From the IMG/VR virus record IMGVR_UViG_3300006128_000015, positions 1 through 53,563 of that record: a DNA stretch of 53,563 bases; one strand, given 5' to 3'. The translations under genes were made by a program, and so were the position numbers. The notes beneath the pieces were generated by a model. It saw only the letters and a list, made by a program, of their open reading frames with translations, was not told where the DNA came from and did no database searches. Each line of letters opens with the position of its first letter. Position 1 is the first letter of the stretch. The stretch is from a virus. Of the stretch, positions 40,370 through 49,266 are shown in pieces.

Positions 40370-41212
40370 TTATTTGTAGCGGAAGACAAGTCCCGCGTGC
40401 GGGCCTTTAGCTAGAGGCTTACCGGATACTAGCGCACGCCGCAGCGTGGGCATCTTCAAGCCGTAGTAGTTGAGCACCGCCGTCAGACTAGGAAACTCAG
40501 TATTAGTAGTCACTTCCATTACGGCTTTGCTCATCTTCAACTTAGACTCTTCTGTGTGCTGTTTGCCCAGCCAGTTCTGATTGCCTGTGTTGGCCTCCGC
40601 CAGCTTGCGGCGGTGTTCTTCGGTACGGGCGTGCCCCTTTGCATTCTGATTACCCTTAAGCGCTTCAGACATACGTTTCCGCGTCTCTTCAGAAGGCACG
40701 AACTTACCCCCGCGCCCCTCGGCCAAAACGCGCTGTACTTTAGCACTGATTTTGGCTTTAGTTTCTTCCGCGTGTGCTTTACCCCGGCGTGGCTGGTAAT
40801 CGGGGTCTTCATACCGCCGCTTTACACCGGCAGATATAGCCGTGAGCTCACTTTCTTTTTTGGGGCGTTCAAAATTAGGGTGCAGCTCTCTAGCTACCCC
40901 ACGCCACGGTGCACCCGACCGAAGCCCCGCGTTATAGCAACACGGTTGCCCGACATACTCTTGCAGCCAACGATCTTCCGCCGCTTGTAGGCTTGCTACG
41001 TCTGCGACTTCTTCCATGATCTCAAACTTAAAGCACTCCTCACCGTATTTATTCCATGCGGCTTGAAGATGCGGTGTATGATGAACCCCCCGCCGAAGTT
41101 TGCTGCGGTGTGTACGGAACCGCTCCTTCGAGTTGATGGTACTCCCCACATAAAACTTTTGGTTAACTATGTTGCGTATGCGGTAGATGACGGGGTGAGT
41201 GGATTTAGACAC
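40370..41212 (-). CDS. GIY-YIG homing endonuclease with NUMOD3-like repeats
   Basis: I take the GTG at 41212 as start because GGGAG lies seven bases before it; an ATG at 41248 is in frame upstream but sits in the -10 region of the promoter. The catalytic domain has PVIYRIRN, KFYVGS, R-x-x-H-R and YNAGL. DNA-recognition repeats of NUMOD3 type follow: SEETRKRMSEALKGNQNA, TEEHRRKLAEANTGNQNW, TEESKLKMSKA. A C-terminal helix-turn-helix-like part (SLTAVLNYYGLKMPTLRRAL) ends it. Its own terminator/promoter pair lies upstream, and the flanking genes are intact. Confidence 0.88.
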   Translation of the reverse strand: MSKSTHPVIYRIRNIVNQKFYVGSTINSKERFRTHRSKLRRGVHHTPHLQAAWNKYGEECFKFEIMEEVADVASLQAAEDRWLQEYVGQPCCYNAGLRSGAPWRGVARELHPNFERPKKESELTAISAGVKRRYEDPDYQPRRGKAHAEETKAKISAKVQRVLAEGRGGKFVPSEETRKRMSEALKGNQNAKGHARTEEHRRKLAEANTGNQNWLGKQHTEESKLKMSKAVMEVTTNTEFPSLTAVLNYYGLKMPTLRRALVSGKPLAKGPHAGLVFRYK

Positions 41213-41237
41213 AGGTAATCTCCCATTCGGTATAAGT

Positions 41238-41267
41238 CTTATATACAAACAACACCGAGTGGGTCAA
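41238..41267 (-). promoter_or_regulatory. sigma70-like promoter after the capsid terminator
   Basis: On the minus strand TTGACC (41267-41262) is followed at 16 bases by TATATA (41245-41240), or at 18 bases by TATAAG (41243-41238). It lies just after the capsid terminator and before the endonuclease gene, so it probably drives the endonuclease and perhaps the genes beyond it. Confidence 0.55.
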
Positions 41268-41271
41268 TACC

Positions 41272-41303
41272 TAAAAAGAAACCCCCCGGATTTCTCCGAG
41301 GGG
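41272..41303 (-). terminator. Rho-independent terminator after the major capsid gene
   Basis: On the minus strand CCCCTCGG (41303-41296), loop AGAAAT, CCGGGGGG (41289-41282) is followed by TTTCTTTTT. The 8-bp stem has one T-G wobble. It lies about 30 bases after the capsid stop codon. Confidence 0.85.
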
Positions 41304-41331
41304 TCTCCAAAAACCTAGGGTTTTTAAAGGT

Positions 41332-42237
41332 TTAGCCCTGCGAGCCGTAAACCCCGAGCGGATCAGACCATCCGAAGCTATAACGCTCACGGGCCTTGTA
41401 ACGGACGTTGCCCGTGTCGAAGTCTCCATCCATGGAGTTCGCCAGCGGCGAACGGACGAAGTGCTTCAGACCGTTAGGAACGTCCGTGGTCAGGAACCAC
41501 GACAGGTTGTTGGTCAGGAAGTGGTTGACCGCGTAACCATCAGGGATCGACCCGTTGTTCTTCAGGGCGTTGACGTCGTTATCGGCAGTCGAGACGCGCA
41601 GTTCGGTCTCAAGCAGTCGGGTAGCAACGAACATCAGGCTCGGGGGAACAATGAGCTTCTTCGGCTTCGCAGCGATCAGCAGGCCACGTTCGTCGGTCCA
41701 AGCGGCAATCTGAATCACGGCGGCTTCGAGGGCCGTCTCGTTCAGGTCAGCGTTGGTCGCGGAGGTGTTGCTGTTGACGCCACCGGTAACCACCGGGTGC
41801 GAGGTCGAGAAGAGGGGCTGACCATCACCACCAGCGTAGCTCGAATTGAACCCGTTGTTGAGGATGTTAGCGCCCTTAACCTGCTTGGTATAGGCCATGG
41901 CGCGAGCCAGAGCCTTGGTGTAGCGGGACGACAGCGAGTCGTAGAGGTTATCCTCAATCGCTTCTTCCGTCAGCGAGAACCCGAGGGCAATCGTTTCGTG
42001 GTTGTAGCGAGCGGTGAAAACTTCCTGCGCGTTGTCGTACGCAATAGCCGAACCTTCGTTCTTAACCGGAGCAGCCGAGAAGCCCGACAGCTTGGTTTCT
42101 TCTTCGAACGAACGCTCAGAGGTCTCAGTCTCGAAGATTTCCTTATGCTCTTCGCCGTAGCGAGCATATTCCAGACCGAACAGGGCGTTCAGACCGGGGA
42201 GGAGTTCCTTGAGAAGTTGTGCGCGTGAAATCGCCAT
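41332..42237 (-). CDS. major capsid protein (Mu gpT-like family)
   Basis: The 301-residue protein has the recognisable phage capsid pattern: NALFGLEYARYGEEHKEIFE, FSAAPVKNEGSAIAYDNAQE, TIALGFSLTEEAIEDNLYDS, LAYTKQVK-type core (AMAYTKQVKGANILNNGF), then a C-terminal YSFGWSDPLGVYG. It would assemble as the HK97-fold shell. It lies after scaffold and decoration genes, and a terminator directly follows, consistent with an abundant product. The ribosome site AGGAGATTAAATC precedes ATG. Confidence 0.92.
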   Translation of the reverse strand: MAISRAQLLKELLPGLNALFGLEYARYGEEHKEIFETETSERSFEEETKLSGFSAAPVKNEGSAIAYDNAQEVFTARYNHETIALGFSLTEEAIEDNLYDSLSSRYTKALARAMAYTKQVKGANILNNGFNSSYAGGDGQPLFSTSHPVVTGGVNSNTSATNADLNETALEAAVIQIAAWTDERGLLIAAKPKKLIVPPSLMFVATRLLETELRVSTADNDVNALKNNGSIPDGYAVNHFLTNNLSWFLTTDVPNGLKHFVRSPLANSMDGDFDTGNVRYKARERYSFGWSDPLGVYGSQG

Positions 42238-42249
42238 GATTTAATCTCC

Positions 42250-42843
42250 TTACACGCCGGTCGGGTTGAGGTACTGGTGCATACCCTGATTCCACTTGAC
42301 CACGACTTCCGTATAGGTGCCGGGGGCAGACTGGGTTTCAGAGATGGCGTCGATAACGCGCACCGGGAACGTGGAGGTGGTGCCAGTGGTGCCGCTAATA
42401 GCAACGCCGGAGTCACCAGTGATCGTGTTACCAGCGTTCTGAACCAGCACGGCGTTCTCACCCACGTTAGCGCGAGTGACATAGCCAATGGTGGTACCAG
42501 ACGAAACCACGGCCACCTTGTACAGCGCGTCCGGGTCATCCTGCACAAAGGCAACGGTGTCGGTCACGTTGGTGGTACCGGGGTAGTACTGGCGGAAGGT
42601 CTTGCCGAACACCGGGTCGGTGAACGAGCAACCGAGGAACACGCCCACGGGGGTAGCAGCCGAAGTACCGGTGTCCTTGTCGAGCGTACCGCCGCTGTTG
42701 AGCTTCACGACGTCACCAAAGTAAATGGCAGTCGAGGAGTTCACAGCAATGGGGATCGAACGAGTGGCACCAGCAAACACCTGCCCGCCGATCAGATTGA
42801 TCGGAATGAGGCCATAGGGCCCCGTAACAGAAGGATATGCCAT
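42250..42843 (-). CDS. capsid-associated / head decoration protein (197 aa)
   Basis: The sequence starts MAYPSVTGPYGLIPINLIGG and shows beta strands (YFGDVVKLNSGGTLDKDTG, VGVFLGCSFTDPVFGKTFR, LYKVAVVSSGTTIGYVTRAN). The plan is common to minor capsid or decoration proteins immediately upstream of the capsid gene in this phage type. No catalytic motif is seen. It is separated from the capsid gene by 12 bases. Confidence 0.75.
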   Translation of the reverse strand: MAYPSVTGPYGLIPINLIGGQVFAGATRSIPIAVNSSTAIYFGDVVKLNSGGTLDKDTGTSAATPVGVFLGCSFTDPVFGKTFRQYYPGTTNVTDTVAFVQDDPDALYKVAVVSSGTTIGYVTRANVGENAVLVQNAGNTITGDSGVAISGTTGTTSTFPVRVIDAISETQSAPGTYTEVVVKWNQGMHQYLNPTGV

Positions 42844-42859
42844 ATTCTAAGCTCCTAGC

Positions 42860-43312
42860 TTAAGATTTGCCTTTACCAAACGACGTCGTAGACCGCTTCT
42901 CACGGAACAGAGGCATACGAGAGTCGTTCTCTTTCATGAAGTTATTGTCTACGGCGTCCGACTGAGCTGCGGTGCTGTTGGCGTAATACTCACGCCGCTG
43001 TTCCACAAATTCGGTCGGGGCTTTACAGAGCAACAACCCACCTACTTCGATATTATCCTTGAACCGGCTATCCGGGTCAGCGAGCATCTTGAACTTAGGT
43101 TGTTCTTCGATCCCCACTGCCTCCCAGCCCTCACGAAGAGCTGCAGACAGATTACGGGGGTCTTTCATACCCAAGGTCGAGACACGCACCCAACGGTAGT
43201 CGTATCCGGGCTGCCTGTCGGGCTCCGGCAACAGAGAAGCTGGCTGCCACTTTTTAGGACGCGAGGCGTCTTCACGGGTATCCAGTTCACGAGTCAGTCG
43301 ATTCTGTGTCAT
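42860..43312 (-). CDS. conserved head-region protein (150 aa)
   Basis: The protein reads RPKKWQPASLLPEPDRQPGY, WVRVSTLGMKDPRNLSAALR, GWEAVGIEEQPKFKMLAD and IEVGGLLLCKAPTEF, with a polar C-terminal tail (SFGKGKS). I know this as a conserved gene between scaffold and capsid in podophages of this type; its function is not established. Confidence 0.75.
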   Translation of the reverse strand: MTQNRLTRELDTREDASRPKKWQPASLLPEPDRQPGYDYRWVRVSTLGMKDPRNLSAALREGWEAVGIEEQPKFKMLADPDSRFKDNIEVGGLLLCKAPTEFVEQRREYYANSTAAQSDAVDNNFMKENDSRMPLFREKRSTTSFGKGKS

Positions 43313-43314
43313 GT

Positions 43315-44232
43315 TTAACGCTCCATCTTCATAACTTCCTGAGCATATTGCTCAGGCGTAAGGCCCAGTTTCTTCGCAATCATAATCTGTGACTGCTTCA
43401 GCACGATCTTTTTGGAGGATGTACTTCTGGAGGCTGGCGCGACAACATTCGCAGTCCGGCTGGCCTGTTTGGTGCCAGTAGGCTTTTCAGGTTCCCCGAA
43501 GTATTCAGGGAAGCGCTTGCGCATCGTTGTGTCGATGGCTTGCCAATATTCGTCAGTACCGGCGTGGTTGTTACCATACTGCTTAATGAGCTTTTGATGA
43601 AGCCCAAGTGCCGCAGCGGTCATTTCTTCATCCGAACCCCACCACTCATTGCGCTCTTGCCACGCCAGTGCTTTACGGTCAGGAGTAGGTACATTAACCT
43701 GCGGTTGTGGTAGTTGTACTTCAGGCTCAGTGTTTTGTAAAGTAGGCTGGTAATTACTTAGCTGATTAAGCCTATAGCTAGCGTTCTGCATGGCTTCTTG
43801 GGCGGCGATCAGCTTTTCAGAGTCACCAGACTCATATGCTTCCTTGTACGCGCGCCTTGCCTGTTCAGCTTCGAGCTTGGCTGCCTGCTGCCAGCTACCC
43901 ACCAAAGACTGCTCGCCCTGCGACAGGGTTGCTTTCAGGCGGCGGTTTTCGTCGAAGATGCGCTGAGCAACAGAGATGGCTTCCTGCTGTTCACGGAAAG
44001 CCCGTTCCTTTTCCCGGCGCTCATCGTGCCAGACCTTCTTCATCTGCTTGAGACGAGTCTTTACCTTATCGGAATACTCTTCAAGCTCGTCGGCATCCAA
44101 CTCCTCGACAATATCCTTAGGCATAGGCTCTCGCCCACGGTCCTCCTCAGGAGTATCGTCCTCTACTTCAATTACGGGTTTTTCCTCGCCTTCGATCTCA
44201 AAGTCGAAGTCGTCCTTGTGTTCAATATTCAT
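43315..44232 (-). CDS. scaffolding protein
   Basis: The acidic N-terminus (DFDFEIEGEEKPVIEVEDDT), a long charged coiled coil (residues about 45-120, KTRLKQMKKVWHDERREKER) and a basic C-terminal helix (KLGLTPEQYAQEVMKMER) are the usual scaffold plan. The position between the GroES-like gene and capsid genes agrees. I start at 44232 (MNIEHKDDF), where GGAGGTAGCA precedes ATG; an ATG at 44244 overlapping the previous TAA is also possible. Confidence 0.82.
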   Translation of the reverse strand: MNIEHKDDFDFEIEGEEKPVIEVEDDTPEEDRGREPMPKDIVEELDADELEEYSDKVKTRLKQMKKVWHDERREKERAFREQQEAISVAQRIFDENRRLKATLSQGEQSLVGSWQQAAKLEAEQARRAYKEAYESGDSEKLIAAQEAMQNASYRLNQLSNYQPTLQNTEPEVQLPQPQVNVPTPDRKALAWQERNEWWGSDEEMTAAALGLHQKLIKQYGNNHAGTDEYWQAIDTTMRKRFPEYFGEPEKPTGTKQASRTANVVAPASRSTSSKKIVLKQSQIMIAKKLGLTPEQYAQEVMKMER

Positions 44233-44243
44233 TGCTACCTCCA

Positions 44244-44693
44244 TTAACCCCGACTAATTCCACGGGGGTCTTCAACGACAGCCTCAACAGAATCGTCGTT
44301 AATCAGGCGAAACTCACGACCATGAATCTTCACCCGGCTGCCCGCATGAGGGCGCGTAAGAATGAAGTCACCTTCCTTACACCACGGACCGCTGGGGAAC
44401 CGCGAGGCATCCTTGAAAGCATCAGGGCCGACCTTGAGCACAAACAGTACCGGAGTAGTGAGCTCTTCGTAGTGCTTGGTAATATCGGCCTTAAACAGGC
44501 CGCCAGCCGTCTTCTCTTCCACCTCGGGGATGGCGCAGAGGAGCCTATAACCAGAAGGGTCCGGAAGCTGCTGAGCTTTGCGCTCGTCGTCCTGCGGGAG
44601 GATGGTAGCATTGTCGATGTCGTTAACATCGGAGGCGAGAAAAATCTCGGGCATCTCAGGAAGGGTATTGTCCCCTACAGTATCAATCATCAT
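44244..44693 (-). CDS. GroES-like co-chaperonin
   Basis: Residues about 42-145 have the Cpn10 plan: PDPSGYRLLCAIPEVEEKTA, a mobile-loop-like GGLFKAD region, TTPVLFVLKVGPDAF, FPSGPWCKEGDFILTRPHAG and a closing strand (HGREFRLINDDSVEAVVEDP). It probably replaces or modifies host GroES so that capsid proteins fold in GroEL, like T4 gp31. It sits between portal and scaffold. I use the ATG at 44693 (MMIDTVGD), which overlaps the previous stop by 11 bases; an upstream ATG at 44723 would overlap by 41. Confidence 0.85.
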   Translation of the reverse strand: MMIDTVGDNTLPEMPEIFLASDVNDIDNATILPQDDERKAQQLPDPSGYRLLCAIPEVEEKTAGGLFKADITKHYEELTTPVLFVLKVGPDAFKDASRFPSGPWCKEGDFILTRPHAGSRVKIHGREFRLINDDSVEAVVEDPRGISRG

Positions 44694-44877
44694 CTTGTTC
44701 CATTCGTTGCGCGGTGTCTGCAATCAAAGTATTCGCCATCAGCAAACCGCGATAAATGCCAGCAGCGTACTTATAGGCACCGAAATCCTCGGCACGGCCC
44801 ATAGCCGTATCTTGTTCGATTACCCTAAGTTCTTCTTGTATCTTGCTTGAAAGATACTGGAGTAGGTCATTACTCAT
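44683..44877 (-). CDS. conserved small phage protein (64 aa)
   Basis: The helical acidic protein (LLQYLSSKIQEELRVIEQDT, then YKYAAGIYRGLLMANTLIAD and RMEQDDD) follows the portal gene, its ATG overlapping the portal stop. This small gene is conserved at the same position in related phages, but its function is unknown to me. A head-assembly role is suggested by the neighbours. Confidence 0.75.
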   Translation of the reverse strand: MSNDLLQYLSSKIQEELRVIEQDTAMGRAEDFGAYKYAAGIYRGLLMANTLIADTAQRMEQDDD

Positions 44878-47468
44878 TCGTTATCCTCTGTTTGAGAGTC
44901 ATCTTCGTCAGGCTCTTGTGGTGCCTGCGCTTGCTGCGCCTGTTGGGCGTTCTGAAGTAGGTCCATGCCGTGTTGGTGGGCTTGTTGCTGTTGCTGCAGA
45001 CCGAGCTGGCTTGCCTTGTGCACGCTATCCCAGTTAAGTTGCGTGGACTTGTATGCCGCGTCGATGCCCGCTTGGAGGCCCGACATCTGGCTCTTCATGT
45101 CGATATTAGCCTTATCAGAGGCGATCTTGGCACCTGCTTGGAGACCCGCGATTTCCTTCGACGCTGCGATACGTTCTTTCTCAATCTCAACATGGTCGGC
45201 TTTAGCCGCTGCCTCAACAGCCAGCTTCTGCTTCTTGAGTTCGAGCTCACCCTGCTTAATCTGCAACTCTTGCTGCTGCATCTGGACGAGGGGGTCTTGG
45301 GCGGTCTGCTGGTTCTTCTGCTGCTGGGCCTCTGCTTGGTTTTTCTGAAGGAGCTGCTGCGCGGCGGCGGCGGCCAGACGCGATACCTGTACTTCGATAT
45401 CTGGGGACATCGGCGCGTTGGGTGCCGGATAAGGTACGCCCGCCTGCTCTTCGATCTGCCTACGATACTCGAAGGCCACATGTTCACTGACGTGAGCCGC
45501 CATAGCTGCCTGCATGGCCCCCGCATTAGGGTTCTGCCCCACAAGCTGCATGATCTTGGGGTCTTGCATAGCCGCCGTATGGACCGCAATATGTGCTTGG
45601 TGGTCCTGCTCAATGAACGCTTTGACCGGCTTGCCGTTAATGATGTCCATATTCTCAGACACAGGATCACACGGCTTCATATCATCGCCGTCCTTAAGCG
45701 GGACGAGCTTCTCGGCGTTCTTGATACCCAATACTTCGAGCATCTGGCGGTGCAGGAATGGAAGATTATAAAGCTGCGGAGCCGTCTGGGCGAGCTGAAG
45801 AACCGCCTGATACTGGACGATCTTCTGCGCCATCGTGGCGGCATTAGGATCACTGACCGGAATTACATCGACGAGGTCGTAGTCAGCCTTCTTGGCCTTA
45901 GAGGTAGCATTAACCGGGGTGTAGTCGTAATCCTCGGGGGAGTAGTCACGGATGATATCCCGTAGGAGACGAAACTCCTGTTTCATCGCGTAGTGGATAC
46001 GCGCCTGCACCGCGCTCATGGCCTTCAGTGTGCGCTCAAGAATTGCCAGCGTGGTACCCACGGGCGCTTGGCCCGACATATCACTAATCTGCATGTCGGC
46101 TGCACCGGCAAACCGACGGCCTTCCTCCACGATATTCTGAAGGAGCGCAAACAGAACCTGACTTGGCTCCTTATACGGCAGCGGCATGATATTATCACGC
46201 ATAGTACCGCTAGCGACGTCCACGTCGCGCCATTCTGCCGGGCTGATGGGCGTATCATCGCCCTTAACCCTCAGACCCTTAGTCTTGAAGCCGCCCGGAA
46301 GGTTACTGAGAGTGCCAGCATCAACAAGCTGACGAATAATGCTGGTACCAGACTTAGCAAAAGCACCGACAAGATGAATAAGGCCGAAAGCGTAGAACCC
46401 AAAGCCCGGAACGTACGAGTAGTGTACGAAATGATTGCGCTTGAGTTTCTTCTTGTCAGTCGGGTCCCAATTTCGGCGTATCGCCAAGATGGTCTGCGTA
46501 GATTTCTCAATAGTAACGACATAAGGAAGCGCAATCTCGTCCTCAGACTCATCTTTAGCCTCCTCATCATCGCCCAATACGAGCTCAACGTGCATCTCAA
46601 GGAGCTTAAAACGGTCATCTGTGGACGCCCTAAAGCCCATTTTCTCGGCAATTTTCTTCTCGATTTCGTCAAAAGTATCGACGGGGTCACCAAGGTCCAC
46701 ATCTCGGTAGAACCCCGCCGCCTGCAGGCGCCTAAGCTCATTAGGAGTCTTACGCATTACGTGGGTAATACGCGGCGACGTCTCCAACGAAGTGGCACCA
46801 TAGGGCACAACGACGTCTTCTGCAGGAACATACATTGATACCTGACGCCCCAAGGTGGGGTCGTAGTATACCTTCTTGAACGCGTTACCAGATAGACCCA
46901 GACCCCACAGCATGCGCTCATGCTCGGGGCGATACTCAACCATCCGGTCGGTAAGCTGGTAGTTCATGTCGTCTTGTACGCGTTTTGCGGCTTTGGTTAC
47001 CTGTGGGGTCTCTTCACCGACAATCTCTACGCGGACAGGCCCCTGTGCAGGGAAGGTCTCCATCATGGTCTCGGCCTGAAACTTAACCAGAGCCTCACTC
47101 AGAAGGGGGTGGTGCACACCACAAGCGCCCGGCCAAGGCTCGGTACGGTCTTCGACCTTCATACCAAGCAACTCAAGGCCGTCTACATAGGTCTGAATCC
47201 AGTCTTTCCGCGAGGACATATCGTCGTCGAAGTCGCCAAGCAGGTCACCGGCAAGCTCCGTAAGTGCGCCCTCGTCCATATCTTCAGCGAGGTTCTCGGC
47301 AAAATCATCGCCGTCCTCATCAGGGTCAATATGAAGCAGGTGATGGCCCGCAATACTCAAATCAACACTCTCGGGGTCCTCGATTTCAATTTCGAGCGCC
47401 GGTTCTTGGTTCAGATGGTCCGATTGCAGGCCAATAGGGGCTTGGTTAAGTGACTTGAAGACCGACAT
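44874..47468 (-). CDS. portal protein
   Basis: The 864-residue protein is of the large P22-like portal type. It has an acidic N-terminal arm (about 25-80), SRKDWIQTYVDGLELLGMK, TEPWPGACGVHHPLLSEALV, VSMYVPAEDVVVPYGATSLE and a helical domain (DYSPEDYDYTPVN). A C-terminal Gln-rich coiled coil from about 690 probably forms the barrel. It makes the dodecameric DNA gate at the portal vertex. Its neighbours, terminase on one side and scaffold on the other, give the standard order. Confidence 0.9.
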   Translation of the reverse strand: MSVFKSLNQAPIGLQSDHLNQEPALEIEIEDPESVDLSIAGHHLLHIDPDEDGDDFAENLAEDMDEGALTELAGDLLGDFDDDMSSRKDWIQTYVDGLELLGMKVEDRTEPWPGACGVHHPLLSEALVKFQAETMMETFPAQGPVRVEIVGEETPQVTKAAKRVQDDMNYQLTDRMVEYRPEHERMLWGLGLSGNAFKKVYYDPTLGRQVSMYVPAEDVVVPYGATSLETSPRITHVMRKTPNELRRLQAAGFYRDVDLGDPVDTFDEIEKKIAEKMGFRASTDDRFKLLEMHVELVLGDDEEAKDESEDEIALPYVVTIEKSTQTILAIRRNWDPTDKKKLKRNHFVHYSYVPGFGFYAFGLIHLVGAFAKSGTSIIRQLVDAGTLSNLPGGFKTKGLRVKGDDTPISPAEWRDVDVASGTMRDNIMPLPYKEPSQVLFALLQNIVEEGRRFAGAADMQISDMSGQAPVGTTLAILERTLKAMSAVQARIHYAMKQEFRLLRDIIRDYSPEDYDYTPVNATSKAKKADYDLVDVIPVSDPNAATMAQKIVQYQAVLQLAQTAPQLYNLPFLHRQMLEVLGIKNAEKLVPLKDGDDMKPCDPVSENMDIINGKPVKAFIEQDHQAHIAVHTAAMQDPKIMQLVGQNPNAGAMQAAMAAHVSEHVAFEYRRQIEEQAGVPYPAPNAPMSPDIEVQVSRLAAAAAQQLLQKNQAEAQQQKNQQTAQDPLVQMQQQELQIKQGELELKKQKLAVEAAAKADHVEIEKERIAASKEIAGLQAGAKIASDKANIDMKSQMSGLQAGIDAAYKSTQLNWDSVHKASQLGLQQQQQAHQHGMDLLQNAQQAQQAQAPQEPDEDDSQTEDNE

Positions 47469-47731
47469 TACTTGTTCCTCAGCGTAGCAGCATTGGTGTG
47501 GGGGTTATACTTATAATCACTTTTAGGTTTGCCCGACTTCTTGGACGCGCGGTCTATAGCCCGTTCTTCGGCAGTCATAGCGTCGCGCTTCTTCCCTTTG
47601 GCCGTGAGGTTGCCGTTAGGCTTCATATCCCCACGACCAATAAGCAAGGCTCGGGCAAGCCCTTCGCTACCAACCTGCGCTGTAAGGCGCGGCAACAACT
47701 CGTGTGCGCCAATATGAGCCCTAGTAACCAC
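47468..47731 (-). CDS. conserved small basic protein between terminase and portal (87 aa)
   Basis: It starts at GTG overlapping the terminase TAG (TAGTG) and reads HIGAHELLPRLTAQVGSEGL and ARALLIGRGDMKPNGNLTAK. It ends with a conserved basic region, AMTAEERAIDRASKKSGKPK, SDYKYNPHTNAATLR. An internal start at 47626 (MKPNGNL) would leave only the basic half. The plan is known to me from many phages, without function. Confidence 0.75.
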   Translation of the reverse strand: MVTRAHIGAHELLPRLTAQVGSEGLARALLIGRGDMKPNGNLTAKGKKRDAMTAEERAIDRASKKSGKPKSDYKYNPHTNAATLRNK

Positions 47732-49266
47732 TAATAAAACCCCTGCCCACGGTGGCTCTTGAAGTAACGCAATTCATCCGGTTCGTCTAGGTTAGTAGTA
47801 ATGTAACCGCCCTTACGGAACCTCATCATGGCCATACTTACAGTATCGGTGTAGTCGTCATGTTCAGCGCCGGGAAAACTGGCTACTTCTTCAATCACTT
47901 CTTCGGCCCACCGAGTAGCAGGGGCCCATACCCGTCCAGACGCAAAGAGGTCGCTTACAGCATTCAACCGGCTTATCTTGTCGTTGCCTCGGCTAGGAGT
48001 GAACTCCTGCACCGGAATACCCATCGACCGCATCTCGTAGATCAAAGGTGCGCCGGAAGCCTTCTTCTCGATTATCACGCTGTCCGGCTGCCATTCTTTG
48101 TACTCCTCGATGGCGCACTGCTTCAATGATGGGAACTCCATGCGGTCCCGAAAGGCGTTGAGGAGGATGATGTTGGCCTGTGGTGTACCTGTATCGTCGG
48201 GCTGGTAGAACACACCCCATGTAGTACACGCCGAATAGTCGGCGCGCTGGTGCTTCTCGAAAGCAGTATCCCATGCCTGCAGGATAAAGTCGCAGTTGGG
48301 TGGGTCGTCGCGGTCCCATATCTGCCACCATTCGCGCTTCACAATAGCGCTGGCATCCCCAGTCGGGTTTTGTTGGTACTGCGCCATCCACTTGGAATTA
48401 GGCAGTTCTTCTTTAAGGACTTCAAGCTCGGCCATCGGCCAAAACTCAGGCCACAGCGGGTTACCGCTAGGGAGGATGGCGGGAAACTCAATGACTTCCC
48501 ACTCGTCGCCGCCGCGCTGAGCAGCGGCCTTTAATACCTGTGCAGTTAGGTCTCGCTTCGACCATCGCGTCATAACGATGATAATTGCCCCACCCGGCTG
48601 CAAACGCTGCCGTGGACCTGAGGTGTACCACTCGTAAGTCTTGTCGTAGATGTCGGGGTTTACTTCAGCTAGCGCAGCTTCCTGTTCACTGTGAGGGTCG
48701 TCAATTATGAGAAGATCAGCACCTTTACCGGTAACTGCACCTCCCACACCGATAGCGAAGTAATCACCCCCTTTCGATGTATTCCACCGCCCGGCTGCCT
48801 TGCTATCCGTAGATAGAGACAAACCGGGGAAGACCCGGTGGTATTGGTCGGTATCGACCAGATTTCGAACCTTACGCCCGAATCCTACAGCAAGTTCTGC
48901 TGTGTGGCTAGTCTGAATTACTTTCTTGCCGGGGTATTTTCCGAGAAACCATGCAGGTAATAGGTAGGACGCAAACTCACTTTTTGTGTGGCGAGGCGGC
49001 ATGTTGATAATGAGGCGCTTACACTCGCCGCGAGCCACCCGTTCAAACGCTTCCGCCATCTTGGCATGGTGCCTACCCCCGATAAACGATGGCCACATCT
49101 GTTTGACGAAGCCAAGAAACTTATCTTGTGCCTGCTTAACCGCCTTCAGCTCTTCCAGCTTGTCCAGCTCGGCCAGCAGCTTCTCCTGCTCTGGTAGAGA
49201 CAAGAGGTGCAGTACCTTCGGGATATCCTTGATGGATATGTTGTCCAGCAGGGGGTTGGAAGCCAT
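47731..49266 (-). CDS. terminase large subunit
   Basis: The 511-residue packaging motor has an ATPase with Walker A MPPRHTKS (89-96), Walker B LLIIDDP (185-191) and MTRWSKRDL (232-240, a coupling-type motif). The RNase H-like nuclease has D333 (AWDTAF), E400 (VIIEKKASG) and an acidic HDDYTDTVSMA (469-479). It cuts and pumps DNA through the portal. The gene before it (49266-49631) overlaps by one base. Confidence 0.95.
   Translation of the reverse strand: MASNPLLDNISIKDIPKVLHLLSLPEQEKLLAELDKLEELKAVKQAQDKFLGFVKQMWPSFIGGRHHAKMAEAFERVARGECKRLIINMPPRHTKSEFASYLLPAWFLGKYPGKKVIQTSHTAELAVGFGRKVRNLVDTDQYHRVFPGLSLSTDSKAAGRWNTSKGGDYFAIGVGGAVTGKGADLLIIDDPHSEQEAALAEVNPDIYDKTYEWYTSGPRQRLQPGGAIIIVMTRWSKRDLTAQVLKAAAQRGGDEWEVIEFPAILPSGNPLWPEFWPMAELEVLKEELPNSKWMAQYQQNPTGDASAIVKREWWQIWDRDDPPNCDFILQAWDTAFEKHQRADYSACTTWGVFYQPDDTGTPQANIILLNAFRDRMEFPSLKQCAIEEYKEWQPDSVIIEKKASGAPLIYEMRSMGIPVQEFTPSRGNDKISRLNAVSDLFASGRVWAPATRWAEEVIEEVASFPGAEHDDYTDTVSMAMMRFRKGGYITTNLDEPDELRYFKSHRGQGFY

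Noticed and set aside
33064-41212. Group I introns or inteins around the endonucleases
   Set aside because: Neighbouring structural genes are complete and no intron-like conserved elements or split frames are visible.
44970-45965. Plus-strand frame of 331 codons opposite the portal gene
   Set aside because: Leu/Arg/Val-rich shadow of the portal C-terminal half; no motif.
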